A stretch of 40,701 nt of DNA from Dehalococcoidia bacterium (GCA_030615035.1 JAUXAC010000011.1:1-40701), one strand, 5' to 3'; positions 6,846 to 16,060 are shown, counted from the stretch's first letter. The notes: generated by a model from the letters alone, not told the origin. Made by a program: numbers and translations.

Positions 6846-7988
6846 TCAAGAAAACAGGGGCACGAGCATCAACATCGCTCCACCGGCTACCACTGAAGCA
6901 ATCTGACCAGCGACATTGGCTCCAACAGCATGCATAAGCAAATGATTGTAAGGATCAGCCTCTAGTCCCAGTTTTTGCACTACCCGGGATGACATAGGGA
7001 AAGCTGATATCCCGCAAGCGCCGATCATGGGGTTAATCTTTCGTCCTGAGAGAACACTCATTACCTTGCCCAGGAAAACACCGGCTACGGTATCCAGACT
7101 GAAAGCCACTATTCCTAGAGCAAAGACTAGAATGGTCTCGGGTTTGAGAAACTGCGTTCCCGCCATCATTCCCCCCACGGTAAGGCCCAGGAGGATAGTT
7201 ACAATGTTAACCATTTCATTTTGAGCTGTTTCAGAAAGGTTCCTAACCACGCCACTCTCTCGTAACAAATTGCCAAACATGAGACAACCAATAAGTGGAG
7301 TAGCTTTGGGGCAAATCAAACCTACCACGAGTACGGTAATTATAGGGAAGAGTATCTTTGTCCTCTGAGAAATTGCTCCGACAACTACAGGCATTTTCAG
7401 AGTCATTTCCTTTTTGCTACACATTGCCCTTATTATCGGTGGCTGGATAAGGGGTACCATTGCCATGTAAGAATAGGCAGCCACGACAATGGCGGCAATG
7501 TATTTGGTCTGTAGGACACTGGAGACATAAATTGAAGTAGGACCATCGGCGGAGCCAATTATGCCAATAGAAGCAGCATCTCGCAGGGTAAAGTCTAAGA
7601 CGTGGAGCCAGCCATCACCTAACATGTAAGCTAAAAAGAAAGTCCCGAAAATACCAAATTGGGCGGCGGCACCAAGAAAGATGGTATAGGGCCTTTGCAA
7701 GAAGGGCTCAAAATCGATCATAGCCCCAATACCAATAAAGATAAGCAAGGGGAATATTTCAGTATGAATACCGGCTTCTCTTAGAACAGCTAGAAATCCA
7801 CCTTCTTCTGCCGCTCCCCCCAGGGGTATGTTGGCTAGCAAACATCCGACGCCAATGGGCACAAGTAGAACCGGCTCCACCTTTTTAGCAATTCCCAGCC
7901 ACATAAGAACGCCGGCAATAACCAGCATTATTACCGCTTGCCAAGTAAAATTGAGAAAGCCAAGAAGTTCGCCTGTGATTGCGTCCAT
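6846..7988 (-). CDS. oadB: Na+-translocating decarboxylase beta subunit
   Basis: 380 residues with roughly nine to eleven hydrophobic segments. It has the family signatures GIGAMIDFEPFL and IGIIGSADGPTSIYV; the conserved Asp in the latter is the sodium-binding and pumping residue of OadB/GcdB/MmdB proteins. It couples decarboxylation of carboxybiotin to Na+ export across the inner membrane. It lies directly behind a gamma-like gene (9-bp gap) and the biotin-carrier gene. The carboxyltransferase (alpha) subunit, which would name the substrate (oxaloacetate, methylmalonyl-CoA or glutaconyl-CoA), is not in the window. Confidence 0.93.
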   Translation of the reverse strand: MDAITGELLGFLNFTWQAVIMLVIAGVLMWLGIAKKVEPVLLVPIGVGCLLANIPLGGAAEEGGFLAVLREAGIHTEIFPLLIFIGIGAMIDFEPFLQRPYTIFLGAAAQFGIFGTFFLAYMLGDGWLHVLDFTLRDAASIGIIGSADGPTSIYVSSVLQTKYIAAIVVAAYSYMAMVPLIQPPIIRAMCSKKEMTLKMPVVVGAISQRTKILFPIITVLVVGLICPKATPLIGCLMFGNLLRESGVVRNLSETAQNEMVNIVTILLGLTVGGMMAGTQFLKPETILVFALGIVAFSLDTVAGVFLGKVMSVLSGRKINPMIGACGISAFPMSSRVVQKLGLEADPYNHLLMHAVGANVAGQIASVVAGGAMLMLVPLFS

Positions 7989-7997
7989 CGTCTATCG

Positions 7998-8123
7998 TTA
8001 TTCCCCTTTTTTCTCTTTGGGACGGACCAATTTATCCACGTATCTCATGACCAAAAACAGTACTCCCAATACAGCGAAGATAATCGCCATTCCAGAGAGA
8101 ACTATCCATACAGCATTGAGCAT
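7998..8123 (-). CDS. OadG-like small membrane subunit of Na+ decarboxylase
   Basis: 41 residues beginning MLNAVWIVLSGMAIIFAVLG, with one membrane helix (about 5-27) followed by a basic tail (MRYVDKLVRPKEKKGE). AAAGGAGCAAG precedes the ATG. OadG/MmdD gamma subunits have precisely this form: one N-terminal helix anchoring the complex and a soluble tail. It lies exactly between the biotin carrier and the beta subunit, which is strong contextual support. It is shorter than typical OadG (about 80), so the zinc-binding tail is missing. Confidence 0.8.
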   Translation of the reverse strand: MLNAVWIVLSGMAIIFAVLGVLFLVMRYVDKLVRPKEKKGE

Positions 8124-8159
8124 CTTGCTCCTTTACTCGCTAGTTTGGCACGGAAGATA

Positions 8160-8381
8160 TTAGTATTCAATAACAGCGATAATATCGCCGGCCTTAACTG
8201 TCTGATCGACGGCAACCTCTAATTTCGCAACAGTGCCACCTATCGGAGCCAGTATAGGGTTCTCCATCTTCATTGACTCTAGTAGGCAGAGTATATCCCC
8301 CTCGCTAATCTGGTCCCCTACCTTGACATTCACACTGATAATCTTACCAGTTATGGGAACTTCTATAGTCTCTTGTGCCAA
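8160..8381 (-). CDS. biotin carboxyl-carrier protein of the decarboxylase
   Basis: 73 residues forming one biotinyl/lipoyl domain. The biotinylation site is the Lys of ESMKMENP. VKVGDQISEGDILCLLESMK and the mirrored second half (LEVAVDQTVKAGDIIAVIEY) show the two-fold hammerhead. It carries carboxyl groups from the alpha subunit to the membrane beta subunit. Start TTG with AAAGGAG eight bases ahead. It lacks the Pro/Ala-rich linker usual in GcdC. It heads the three-gene set downstream of the clpC terminator. Confidence 0.93.
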   Translation of the reverse strand: MAQETIEVPITGKIISVNVKVGDQISEGDILCLLESMKMENPILAPIGGTVAKLEVAVDQTVKAGDIIAVIEY

Positions 8382-8421
8382 TTCCTGAGCTCCTTTCCAC
8401 GTATTATCTGTTTTTTAGCGC

Positions 8422-8452
8422 ATTAAAAAGGGTGATTGGTTCACCCTTTATA
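8422..8452 (-). terminator. clpC terminator
   Basis: AAAGGGTGA (8427-8435) pairs with TCACCCTTT (8441-8449); on the minus strand the stem is followed by a run of T. It separates clpC from the decarboxylase genes. The plus strand also has a T-run, so it could act both ways. Confidence 0.8.
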
Positions 8453-8502
8453 TTTTTTACCACCCTTATATTACAAAAAACCAGGCTGTCTGTCATTATA
8501 AA

Positions 8503-11190
8503 CTATTTATCATCTCCCATCAAGGCACCCACGGGTTCCGGGTCTGGTACAGGTTTCTTCGCTGTTTTCAGCACAATCTCATTCCCTTCCACATCAACTA
8601 AAGCCTTGGGACTGGACTTATGCACTTCTATATTAACCAGAAAACCACCACTGTCCTTGATTGTCTTTTCTATCTCAGATTTCAAATCCTTAGAGCAGGA
8701 AACGGTCAACAAATCTCCAGCTCTCTCTACCTTTTGGACACCACTCATTCCCTTGATAGCATTAATGACATCTGAAGTGACTTTTGTCATCTCAGCCTTA
8801 ACCTCAAAAAACTTAAATTCGTCTCGGAGCACAGCCTCTGAAAGTTTATCTTCAACCATATCCTGAATCACCCGACGCAGCGGTCGAGCCCCAAAGACTT
8901 CGTCGTAACCCTTCTCACCCAGGAAATCTTTGGCGGCGTCGGTTACTTCCAGTTTTATGCCCTTCTCCGTCAACTGCTGGGTTACCGAAGTCAGCATCAG
9001 GTCGACTATCTGTCGTATCTGCTCCCTGGTCAGGGAATGAAATACAACCACACCATCAACACGGTTAAGAAACTCAGGTCGGAAGGTCTTCTTTAATTCA
9101 CCAAGCAAGTTCTCTTTCATCGTCTCATAGGCCTGCTCCCGGCTTTTGGCCTCATTACTGCGGGACGCAAAACCAATGGAAGTGCCTTTCCGGATAAGCT
9201 CAGCACCCACGTTGCTGGTCATAACAATAATGCTATTGCGGAAGTCAACCCGGCGTCCCTTGGCATCGGTCAGGTGACCATCATCAAATATCTGTAGCAA
9301 CAGATTAAACACATCAGGATGAGCCTTTTCAATCTCATCAAGGAGTATGCAACAATACGACTTGCGCCTCACCGCTTCAGTTAACTGCCCGCCTTCCTCG
9401 TAGCCAACATACCCTGGCGGCGCTCCAACCAGTCGGGATACAGCAAATTTCTCCATAAATTCAGACATATCAAGCCTGATTAGAGTATCCTCACCACCAA
9501 ACATAAACTCAGCCAGGGCTCTGACCAGCTCTGTCTTGCCAACACCGGTTGGGCCGAGAAAGATAAAATTACCAATCGGGTGTCTTGGGTCCTTCAGCCC
9601 GGCTCGGGCTCGTCTTATCGCTTTAGCAATAGTATTAATCGCCTCATCCTGACCAATAATACGGTGGTGCATCACCTCTTCCATATTAAGCAGACGACCG
9701 GTTTCATCTTCGGCTAACTGCACCACTGGAATACTTGTCCACATACTCACCACTTCGGCGATGTCCTCTGCCTTTACCACCACCTCCTGCTGCTCCTGCT
9801 CCGCCCGCCACTCCTCCTCCATCTTCTTTATCTCCTCCTCTTTTTGAAGCTCCCGCTCGCGCAGTTCAGCGGCACGGTCATACTCCTGCGCAGCCAGGGC
9901 AGCATCCTTTTCCTTACGCACATTACCCGCAAGCTGCTTGGCTTCCTTCAGAGCGACAGGCATAGTTCGGTATCCAATCCTTACCCTTGACGCCGCCTCA
10001 TCGACCAGGTCAATAGCCTTATCGGGCAGAAAACGGTCAGGGATATACCTGGCAGCTAACTTGGCTGCTGAATCTAATGCCTCATCGCTTATTGTCAGCT
10101 TGTGATGCTCCTCATAGCGCTCTTTAATCCCGCGCAGAATCTCCAGCGTTTCCTCTACGGAAGGCTCCTCTACCAGAACTGGCTGGAAGCGGCGCTCCAG
10201 AGCTGCGTCCCGCTCCACATGTTTACGGTAATCGTCAAGGGTGGTAGCGCCAATACACTGCAGTTCCCCTCGCGATAGTGATGGTTTGAGGAGGTTAGCG
10301 GCATCAACCGCTCCCTCAGCCGCTCCAGCACCAACCATAGTGTGGAACTCATCAATAAAGAGCACGCAGTTTCCCGCCGTTTTTATCTCGTCAATAATCT
10401 TCTTTACTCGTTCCTCAAACTCGCCACGGTACTTTGTCCCGGCGACCAGTGCTCCCATATCCAGCGCTACTAACCGCTTATTCTCCAATGTCTCAGGGAC
10501 ATCACCGGCGACAATTCGGTGAGCCAGGCCTTCAACGATTGCTGTCTTGCCCACGCCCGGTTCACCAATAAGCGCTGGATTATTCTTTGTCCGGCGACTG
10601 AGGATTTGAATTACCCGCTCAATTTCTTTAGCTCGCCCGATAACCGGGTCAAGTTTACCTTCCCGGGCTTTCACCGTTATGTCAGTGCCTAACTGGTCCA
10701 GAGCCGGAGTACGACTTGTGGTGCGGGTAAGTCTGGACCTGGGCACACCTTGACTGAGGATATTAGTGGTTTCAGCACGTGCCCGTTCCAGAGTAATCCC
10801 CAGGCTCTCCAGTACACCGGCAGCTACTCCTTCTCCCTCATGCAACAATCCCAATAGAAGGTGCTCGGTGCCAATATAGCTGTGACCGAGGTTACGTGCC
10901 TCATCTATAGCCAGTTCAATGACCTTCTTAGCCCTGGGAGTAAGTCCAGTTTCACCGGTACCAGGTCTCTCACCATGTCCAATGATAAATTCCACTGCCG
11001 ACCGTACCTTACTCAAGCCTACACCCAGATTGGTAAGCACCTTAGCCGCTACTCCCTCCTCTTCACGCGTCAAACCAAGCAAAATATGCTCCGTACCAAT
11101 ATAGCTGTGGTTCAGTTGCCGCGCCTCTTCCTGGGCTATGGTGAGAACCCGGCGAGCTCTTTCTGAGAATTTCTCAAATCTGCTGGTCAT
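8503..11190 (-). CDS. clpC: ClpC-type AAA+ unfoldase
   Basis: 895 residues. Two Clp-N repeats are at about 1-75 and 80-150 ([10 protein letters not shown] and [10 protein letters not shown]). The first AAA+ domain has Walker A GEPGVGKT (209-216), a UVR-like coiled segment lies near 420-455, and the second AAA+ domain has GPTGVGKT. It unfolds substrates for ClpP. Typical ClpC ends soon after the [11 protein letters not shown]...LSEAVL block, at about 805-815. Here another ~80 residues follow: a compact alpha/beta stretch ([20 protein letters not shown], then a conserved-looking sheet) and a Pro-rich end. The extension is described among the findings. A promoter lies 48 bp upstream. Confidence 0.96.
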   Translation of the reverse strand: MTSRFEKFSERARRVLTIAQEEARQLNHSYIGTEHILLGLTREEEGVAAKVLTNLGVGLSKVRSAVEFIIGHGERPGTGETGLTPRAKKVIELAIDEARNLGHSYIGTEHLLLGLLHEGEGVAAGVLESLGITLERARAETTNILSQGVPRSRLTRTTSRTPALDQLGTDITVKAREGKLDPVIGRAKEIERVIQILSRRTKNNPALIGEPGVGKTAIVEGLAHRIVAGDVPETLENKRLVALDMGALVAGTKYRGEFEERVKKIIDEIKTAGNCVLFIDEFHTMVGAGAAEGAVDAANLLKPSLSRGELQCIGATTLDDYRKHVERDAALERRFQPVLVEEPSVEETLEILRGIKERYEEHHKLTISDEALDSAAKLAARYIPDRFLPDKAIDLVDEAASRVRIGYRTMPVALKEAKQLAGNVRKEKDAALAAQEYDRAAELRERELQKEEEIKKMEEEWRAEQEQQEVVVKAEDIAEVVSMWTSIPVVQLAEDETGRLLNMEEVMHHRIIGQDEAINTIAKAIRRARAGLKDPRHPIGNFIFLGPTGVGKTELVRALAEFMFGGEDTLIRLDMSEFMEKFAVSRLVGAPPGYVGYEEGGQLTEAVRRKSYCCILLDEIEKAHPDVFNLLLQIFDDGHLTDAKGRRVDFRNSIIVMTSNVGAELIRKGTSIGFASRSNEAKSREQAYETMKENLLGELKKTFRPEFLNRVDGVVVFHSLTREQIRQIVDLMLTSVTQQLTEKGIKLEVTDAAKDFLGEKGYDEVFGARPLRRVIQDMVEDKLSEAVLRDEFKFFEVKAEMTKVTSDVINAIKGMSGVQKVERAGDLLTVSCSKDLKSEIEKTIKDSGGFLVNIEVHKSSPKALVDVEGNEIVLKTAKKPVPDPEPVGALMGDDK

Positions 11191-11237
11191 TTTTCTCTCT
11201 GCAGGCTACTTATCCCATAATTATTATCAATACCTAC

Positions 11238-11266
11238 AGTATAAAGCAACTAAGGGTAAAGGTCAA
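11238..11266 (-). promoter_or_regulatory. clpC promoter
   Basis: On the minus strand TTGACC, 17 bp, TATACT. It begins five bases after the 5S rRNA gene ends. No CtsR-type or CIRCE-type operator was seen nearby. Confidence 0.65.
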
Positions 11267-11270
11267 AAAG

Positions 11271-11393
11271 CCTCCTGGCAGTGGCATATTTTCCACAAGG
11301 GGTTACCCCCTCAGTATCGTCTGCGCTGGGGTGTTTCACTTCCGTGTTCGGGATGGTAACGGGTGGTTCCGCCCCGCTCTAACCACCAGGAGG
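11271..11393 (-). rRNA. rrf: 5S ribosomal RNA
   Basis: The ends CCTCCTGG and CCAGGAGG pair as helix I. The minus-strand sequence contains the conserved CCCGAACACGGAAGTGAAAC region (loop B / helix III) and the expected helix IV-V hairpin, in about 123 nucleotides. No 23S or 16S gene lies in the window, so it is a detached 5S gene. A promoter-like site is found 45 bp upstream. Confidence 0.95.
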
Positions 11394-11437
11394 CTCACAT
11401 CGGTTCCGCCTGACAAAGTAATGTCAAAGCAAAACCT

Positions 11438-11467
11438 ATAATAGCACAAACAGACTAAAAATTACAA
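11438..11467 (-). promoter_or_regulatory. putative 5S rRNA promoter
   Basis: On the minus strand TTGTAA, 18 bp, TATTAT, placing transcription start about 38 bases before the 5S gene. Between lies a TGACA...TGTCA dyad. Moderate match only. Confidence 0.45.
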
Positions 11468-11663
11468 CCAAAATATATTTTAGCACACTACCCATTATTA
11501 AGAAAAGACTCCCTTACTCCCTTGACAACCTTATGAGACAAGTGATAGCTTATGGGAGGAATTTCAGGAAATGTCGGTCCTTTGACGTGCTTCTATTGAT
11601 TGGTGCGAGCGGTGATTAGGCCTGAGGATGGCTTCATAAAAATAATCTTCTGAGGTGATAATA

Positions 11664-11957
11664 ATGGGCATAGAACTGGTTCACATCGGATTTGGTAACA
11701 TATTAGCTATGAGTAGGGTCATTGCTATGGCCTCACCGAACTCAGCACCTACTAAACGCACTATCCAGGAAGGGAAAAACAAAGGGCTACTAATTGATAT
11801 GACCAATGGCAGAAGAACCAAGGCGGTTATCTTCATTGATAGTGGACATATTGTTCTAGCGGCTCTTGCCCCGGAAACTATCACCGGCAGACTGCAGGTA
11901 AGTCGAGAGAGCCCGGTGCTAAAACCGGAGCAAAGCGACGAAAAAGATGAGCCGTGA
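11664..11957 (+). CDS. remA: RemA/DUF370-family regulator
   Basis: 97 residues beginning MGIELVHIGFGNILAMSRVI, with SAPTKRTIQEGKNKGLLIDM next. This is the signature block of the RemA/DUF370 family, whose Bacillus member activates biofilm-matrix genes as a ring-shaped DNA-binding protein. GAGGTGAT stands six bases before the ATG at 11664, so that start is preferred over a GTG three codons earlier. The C-terminus has a charged tail beyond the usual ~88 residues. The gene overlaps gmk by 11 bp, the same neighbourhood as in Firmicutes. Upstream, TTGACA at 11522 has only a poor -10. Confidence 0.9.
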   Translation: MGIELVHIGFGNILAMSRVIAMASPNSAPTKRTIQEGKNKGLLIDMTNGRRTKAVIFIDSGHIVLAALAPETITGRLQVSRESPVLKPEQSDEKDEP

Positions 11958-12573
11958 AAGTCAGTCCCCAATCAACCCACCAAAAAGACCATTACTCATA
12001 GTTCTCTCCGGTCCCTCAGGAGCCGGCAAAGATGCAGTCTTAACCAGAATAAGGGAATTAAACTATCCTCTTAAATACATTATAACAGTAACCACACGGC
12101 CTCAGCGAGCCACCGAGAGAGATAATATAGACTACCACTTTATCTCAACGAAAAAGTTCCAGAAGATGATTGAAAATAATGAGTTACTGGAGTGGGCAAA
12201 TGTCTATGGCAATTGGTATGGCGTGCCTAAGAAGCCAGTTAAGCAGGCACTGGATAAGGGACAGGATACAATAGTAAAGGTTGACATTCAAGGAGCCACC
12301 ACCATTAAAAAAATACTACCTCAAGCGGTATTCATCTTCCTCACGCCGCCATCAACAGAAGAACTTAGGCTGAGGCTCAAGCAGCGCCATACTGAATCAT
12401 CCTTTGACTTGGCCCTACGTACCAAAACTGCCGAGGAGGAAATAAAACAACTATCCCTATTTGATTATGTGGTATTTAGTCGGCAGAATGAAATTGAACG
12501 GGCGGTAGCCGACATTGAGGCTATTATCACTGCCGAGAAGTGTCGAGTAACCCCGAGAAAAGTTTCTTTCTAA
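11947..12573 (+). CDS. gmk: guanylate kinase
   Basis: 208 residues. P-loop GPSGAGKD (22-29), then TTRPQRATERDNIDYHFIS and the GMP-binding EWANVYGNWYGVP and VKVDIQGATTIK segments. It phosphorylates GMP to GDP in purine nucleotide synthesis. The P-loop ends in Asp where Ser/Thr is usual (GKS/T), a difference worth noting, although other lineages carry the same change. It is translationally coupled to remA and converges on pit with a two-base gap and no visible terminator. Confidence 0.95.
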   Translation: MSRESQSPINPPKRPLLIVLSGPSGAGKDAVLTRIRELNYPLKYIITVTTRPQRATERDNIDYHFISTKKFQKMIENNELLEWANVYGNWYGVPKKPVKQALDKGQDTIVKVDIQGATTIKKILPQAVFIFLTPPSTEELRLRLKQRHTESSFDLALRTKTAEEEIKQLSLFDYVVFSRQNEIERAVADIEAIITAEKCRVTPRKVSF

Positions 12574-12575
12574 AT

Positions 12576-13634
12576 CTAGAATATTAGTTTAATCAGCCAG
12601 GTAAATAAATAACCCAGCACGCCACAGATAGGAAAGGTCAATATCCAGGCAGTAATAATGTTACCGGCTATTCCCCATCGCACCGCCGAAAGCCGCCTGG
12701 TAGCACCCACCCCCATAACCGAGGCACTTATGCAATGGGTGGTGCTTACCGGCATACCCCAGGGCCATATAAATGCTCCGTGTGAGGCAATCTCGATAAC
12801 TGTAGCGGCTGCGGCTTGAGCGGTAAAGCCATGAACCGGTCTGAGTGTAGTCACTCTTATTCCCACTGTTTTAATGACTCGCCAGCCTCCCATTGCCGTA
12901 CCCGCGCTAATTGCCAGGGCTGATATGACTATTATCCACCACGTGTTGGGGTCCAGCAGAGAGAGACGATCCCACAAGGCGGCAGCCTGTTCAATCTGCC
13001 CAATCTGCTCATAATAAATCACCAGCGCCATAGTGATGACACCTATGGGCATCTGACCATCATTCTTACCATGACTATAAGCCATAAAAGCGGTACTCAA
13101 ATATTGCAATTTGCTGAAAACTCTTCGCATATTGTCTGGGGCACTGTGCCGAAGCAGCCAGTAAAGACCGACCATCCCCACAAAGCCACCGGCAAAACCG
13201 AGCAAAGGAGCTATAATCACCGCGGCCAGAATCCACTGCATGACACTCCATACCACCGCCTTACTGCCGGCCACCGCTATCCCGGCTCCAGCTAGCCCGG
13301 CAATAAACCCGTGATGCAGGCTTATTGGCATACCCATGTAAGTAGCCAGAGTGCCCCAGATAATAATTGCGGCTACGGCGGCAATTACCACTGGATATGA
13401 GATTACTTCCTGAACTAGAATCCCCTTGCCGATGGTGTGGGCAACGGCGATGCCGGTAGCCGCACCGGCGAAATTTGCGAAGGCAGCTATTATGAGGGCA
13501 TTTCGGGGAGAAAGAGCCCGTGTGCCAATTGCCGGAGCAATGGCATTAGCCGCATCATTGAAACCGTTAACTACCCCAAAGCCAACCGCCAGAATAATAA
13601 TGAGGATAAGGAGCCCGAGAGAGGAATCAGGCAT
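12576..13634 (-). CDS. pit: PiT-family inorganic phosphate transporter
   Basis: 352 residues with about ten hydrophobic segments. The PiT signature GFNDAANAIAPAIGTRALSP is near residue 24, and a second related motif (VSTTHCISASVMGVGA) lies in the C-terminal half, giving the inverted duplication of the family. It imports phosphate (as metal-phosphate or Na+/H+ symport). It overlaps the DUF47 gene by 8 bp (ATGCCTGA), so the pair is one operon. Confidence 0.95.
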   Translation of the reverse strand: MPDSSLGLLILIIILAVGFGVVNGFNDAANAIAPAIGTRALSPRNALIIAAFANFAGAATGIAVAHTIGKGILVQEVISYPVVIAAVAAIIIWGTLATYMGMPISLHHGFIAGLAGAGIAVAGSKAVVWSVMQWILAAVIIAPLLGFAGGFVGMVGLYWLLRHSAPDNMRRVFSKLQYLSTAFMAYSHGKNDGQMPIGVITMALVIYYEQIGQIEQAAALWDRLSLLDPNTWWIIVISALAISAGTAMGGWRVIKTVGIRVTTLRPVHGFTAQAAAATVIEIASHGAFIWPWGMPVSTTHCISASVMGVGATRRLSAVRWGIAGNIITAWILTFPICGVLGYLFTWLIKLIF

Positions 13635-14256
13635 GCTTGAGCGCTACCCCTTCCAGGACATTAGCCACATCCTCACACCTATCGGTTGCGCTCTCCATAT
13701 GTTCATAAATCTCGCGCCATTTAATGACCTGAGTAATATCTACCGTATCATCAAAAAGCTCAGCCATCGCCGAGCGGAATATCCTGTCGGCCATATTCTC
13801 CAGCCGGTTAATCTCCACACATAGCTCAAGAATCTGCTTTAACTTAGCCCGGTGACGTAGCCCGGCTACTGCCTTTTCCACCTCGGCCACCTGCTGGACT
13901 ATGATATTGGCTAGCTCCTTAGCCCTCTGGCTGGGCTGGTCTATCTTGTAGATGAGCATAGCGTCAGCCGCAGCATGGATAAAGTCGGTCACATCATCCA
14001 TGGTATGAGCTAGCAGGGCAATATCCTCCCTATCAAAAGGAGTGACAAAGGTGCGGTGTAATTGTGCCATAATCTGGTGGGTAATCGTGTCTCCCTGGTG
14101 CTCCAGCTCCGTTATTTCAGCTACTCTCCCCTCCACGACTTCCCAGACGTCAAGCATCTCTTTTAATGTCTGGGATGCTTTCACCATATTTCGGGCACTC
14201 TCCTCAAAAAGGTCAAAAAATTTCTTCTCCTGGGGGATAAAGGGAAACCTAACCAT
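13627..14256 (-). CDS. DUF47 (PhoU-like) partner of PiT
   Basis: 209 residues starting MVRFPFIPQEKKFFDLFEES. All-helical, with two PhoU-like metal-binding patches: EGRVAEITELEHQGDTITHQ and the matching NRLENMADRIFRSA. DUF47 proteins sit next to PiT genes and are thought to regulate phosphate uptake. GAGGAGGAGCAGTT before the ATG at 14256 decides the start over an ATG ten codons upstream. Confidence 0.93.
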   Translation of the reverse strand: MVRFPFIPQEKKFFDLFEESARNMVKASQTLKEMLDVWEVVEGRVAEITELEHQGDTITHQIMAQLHRTFVTPFDREDIALLAHTMDDVTDFIHAAADAMLIYKIDQPSQRAKELANIIVQQVAEVEKAVAGLRHRAKLKQILELCVEINRLENMADRIFRSAMAELFDDTVDITQVIKWREIYEHMESATDRCEDVANVLEGVALKHA

Positions 14257-14446
14257 AACTGCTCCTCCTCTGCTGGCAAAAGACATGTTGAAATAACCAC
14301 GGATTAGAAATTAGGAGATGAGAAAAGAAATTACAATGAAAAGCGGAAAGCATAAAAAGACCAGGAATTCTTTCTACATACCGACACATAGAAGACAAAA
14401 TACTTCTATACCAGTCTGACCACAAATTCAACTTACTCTCACTATG

Positions 14447-14475
14447 AGTTTAGATAAGATGCAGTCGATTGTCAA
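14447..14475 (-). promoter_or_regulatory. promoter of the DUF47-pit operon
   Basis: On the minus strand TTGACA, exactly 17 bp, TAAACT. This leaves a leader of about 180 bases before the DUF47 gene. No Pho-box-like direct repeat was seen. Confidence 0.7.
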
Positions 14476-14520
14476 GGCACTATGCTGAAATTATTTATTA
14501 CCCCCCCTTAATTTATTTAG

Positions 14521-14670
14521 TAACCCCATCCCCCTTTATCCCCCTCTCCTTGATTCACTTTATTCTGGATTAGAAACGCAGGGTGTTTAAGAGGGGCGTC
14601 AGCCCCTCTTTCTAAAATCTTCCCCCTCTCCTTACCAAGGAGAGGGGGATACAGGGGGTGAGGTCACCAA
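14521..14670. repeat. mosaic hairpin repeat, locus 1
   Basis: Blocks in order: CCCCATCCCCCTTTATCCCC, an AAGAGGGGCGTCAGCCCCTC hairpin, then CCCCCTCTCCTTACCAAGG with its complementary AGAGGGGGAT, ending GGGGGTGAGGTCACC. It lies between the DUF47 promoter and the 3' end of rarA. Two repeat units face each other. Confidence 0.85.
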
Positions 14671-14692
14671 GCAATCTCTTTAGAGACCTGAA

Positions 14693-16060
14693 TTATTCCG
14701 TTTCGTCTGGTTTTTCCGTTTCGTCTGGTTTTTCCCTCTTCTGCCTCCAGTCTTTAAGCCGGTCTATAACTTGCTTCTCATATCCCTGGTCACTGGGGAT
14801 ATAGTAACGCTTGTCTTGCTGAGAATCAGGTAGATGTTGTTGCTCAACGAAGTGCCCTGGGTAGTCGTGAGCATATTTATAACCCTCGCCGTAGCCTAAC
14901 GCTTTCATTAGCCCGGTTACCGGGTTGCGCAGGTGCAGAGGCACCGACTCACTGGGACCCTGTTTAATATCTTCCTGAACTTTGGAGTATGCCTCATACA
15001 GGGAGTTACTTTTAGGGGCGGTAGCCATGTAGACGGCTGCCTCAGCTAGAGCCAGATTGCCCTCGGGCATGCCGATGAAGTGGACGGCTTGCTGTGCTGC
15101 CATGGCTATTACTAGTGCCTGGGGGTCAGCCATACCTACATCCTCGGAAGCAAAGCGAACCAAACGGCGGGCAATATACAGGGGGTCTTCTCCGGCTTCC
15201 AGCATCCTTGCCAGCCAGTACAGGGCAGCATCCGGGTCCGAGTCCCGCATCGACTTGTGCAGGGCGGAAATGATGTCGTAGTGCTGCTCGCCACCCTTAT
15301 CATAGAGCAAAGCCCGGTGCTGGAGGGCATCTTCAATAGTCGGTAGTGATATATTGCGCTTTCCATCAGCATCAGGCGAAGTACTCTGGGCGGCTATCTC
15401 CAGAGTATTGAGAGAAACTCGGGCATCGTTATTGGACATAGTGATAAGATGGCCCAGGGCTTCGGGAGCTATCTCTACGTTTAACTCACCGAGACCCTGC
15501 AAGCTGTCCTTTAGCGCTCTCAGGATTATGGATTGCAGTTCAGTTTCGGTAAGGGGCTTCAGCTGGAGAACACGGCAGCGGGAGAGAAGGGGGGAGGTAA
15601 CCTCAAAGGATGGGTTTTCGGTGGTGGCGCCAATGAGGGTGACAGTGCCATCCTCAATGAAGGGCAGGACTGAGTCCTGCTGGGTTTTATTGAAGCGGTG
15701 AATCTCGTCTATGAACAGAATGGTTTTCTGCAGGTTCATGGCGCGGCGTCCTTTGGCCTCTTCTATTATCCGCCGCAGGTCATTAACGCTGGCACTGGCC
15801 GCACTTACCGGGCTGAAGTGTGCACCGGTGATGTTGGCAATAATGTAAGCCAGCGTGGTTTTACCGCAGCCGGGCGGACCCCACAATATCACTGATGGTA
15901 TCCGGTCGGATTCAATAGCCTTCCTCAGCACCCGTCCTGGACCGATAATTTGTTCCTGCCCGACAAAGGTGTGGAGGCTGGTAGGTCTCATTCTGGTGGC
16001 AAGTGGTGCCTCTTGCTTCAGTTTTTCCTCAAACTGCTTTTCAAACATGTCCATATTCAT
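14693..16060 (-). CDS. rarA: RarA/MgsA replication-associated AAA+ ATPase
   Basis: 455 residues. RMRPTSLHTFVGQEQIIGPG then Walker A GPPGCGKT, the SAASASVNDLRRIIEEAKGR segment, and FIDEIHRFNK (Walker B) give the clamp-loader-like AAA+ core. The C-terminal half contains the tetramerisation and helical domains (HYDIISALHKSMRDSDPDAA is highly characteristic). RarA acts at stalled forks with SSB. The last residues are two copies of EKPDET encoded by an 18-bp tandem repeat (14701-14736). The N-terminal ATG has a weak SD. Confidence 0.95.
   Translation of the reverse strand: MNMDMFEKQFEEKLKQEAPLATRMRPTSLHTFVGQEQIIGPGRVLRKAIESDRIPSVILWGPPGCGKTTLAYIIANITGAHFSPVSAASASVNDLRRIIEEAKGRRAMNLQKTILFIDEIHRFNKTQQDSVLPFIEDGTVTLIGATTENPSFEVTSPLLSRCRVLQLKPLTETELQSIILRALKDSLQGLGELNVEIAPEALGHLITMSNNDARVSLNTLEIAAQSTSPDADGKRNISLPTIEDALQHRALLYDKGGEQHYDIISALHKSMRDSDPDAALYWLARMLEAGEDPLYIARRLVRFASEDVGMADPQALVIAMAAQQAVHFIGMPEGNLALAEAAVYMATAPKSNSLYEAYSKVQEDIKQGPSESVPLHLRNPVTGLMKALGYGEGYKYAHDYPGHFVEQQHLPDSQQDKRYYIPSDQGYEKQVIDRLKDWRQKREKPDETEKPDETE

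Noticed and set aside
8160..8381. Lipoyl carrier (GcvH or E2) instead of biotin carrier
   Set aside because: The ESMKMEN motif and the neighbouring OadB and OadG-like genes favour biotin.
9735..9965. Frames antisense to clpC (also 10241-10522, 10861-11166)
   Set aside because: Shadows of a strongly conserved coding sequence; low-complexity Pro/Leu/Ser composition.
11538..11640. Short frame before remA starting GTG
   Set aside because: Runs to a stop after about 26 codons, no SD and no family resemblance; more likely leader sequence.
15136..15372. Frames overlapping rarA and 13426-13824 overlapping pit/DUF47
   Set aside because: Each lies within a well-identified gene on the opposite strand or another frame and has no independent support.
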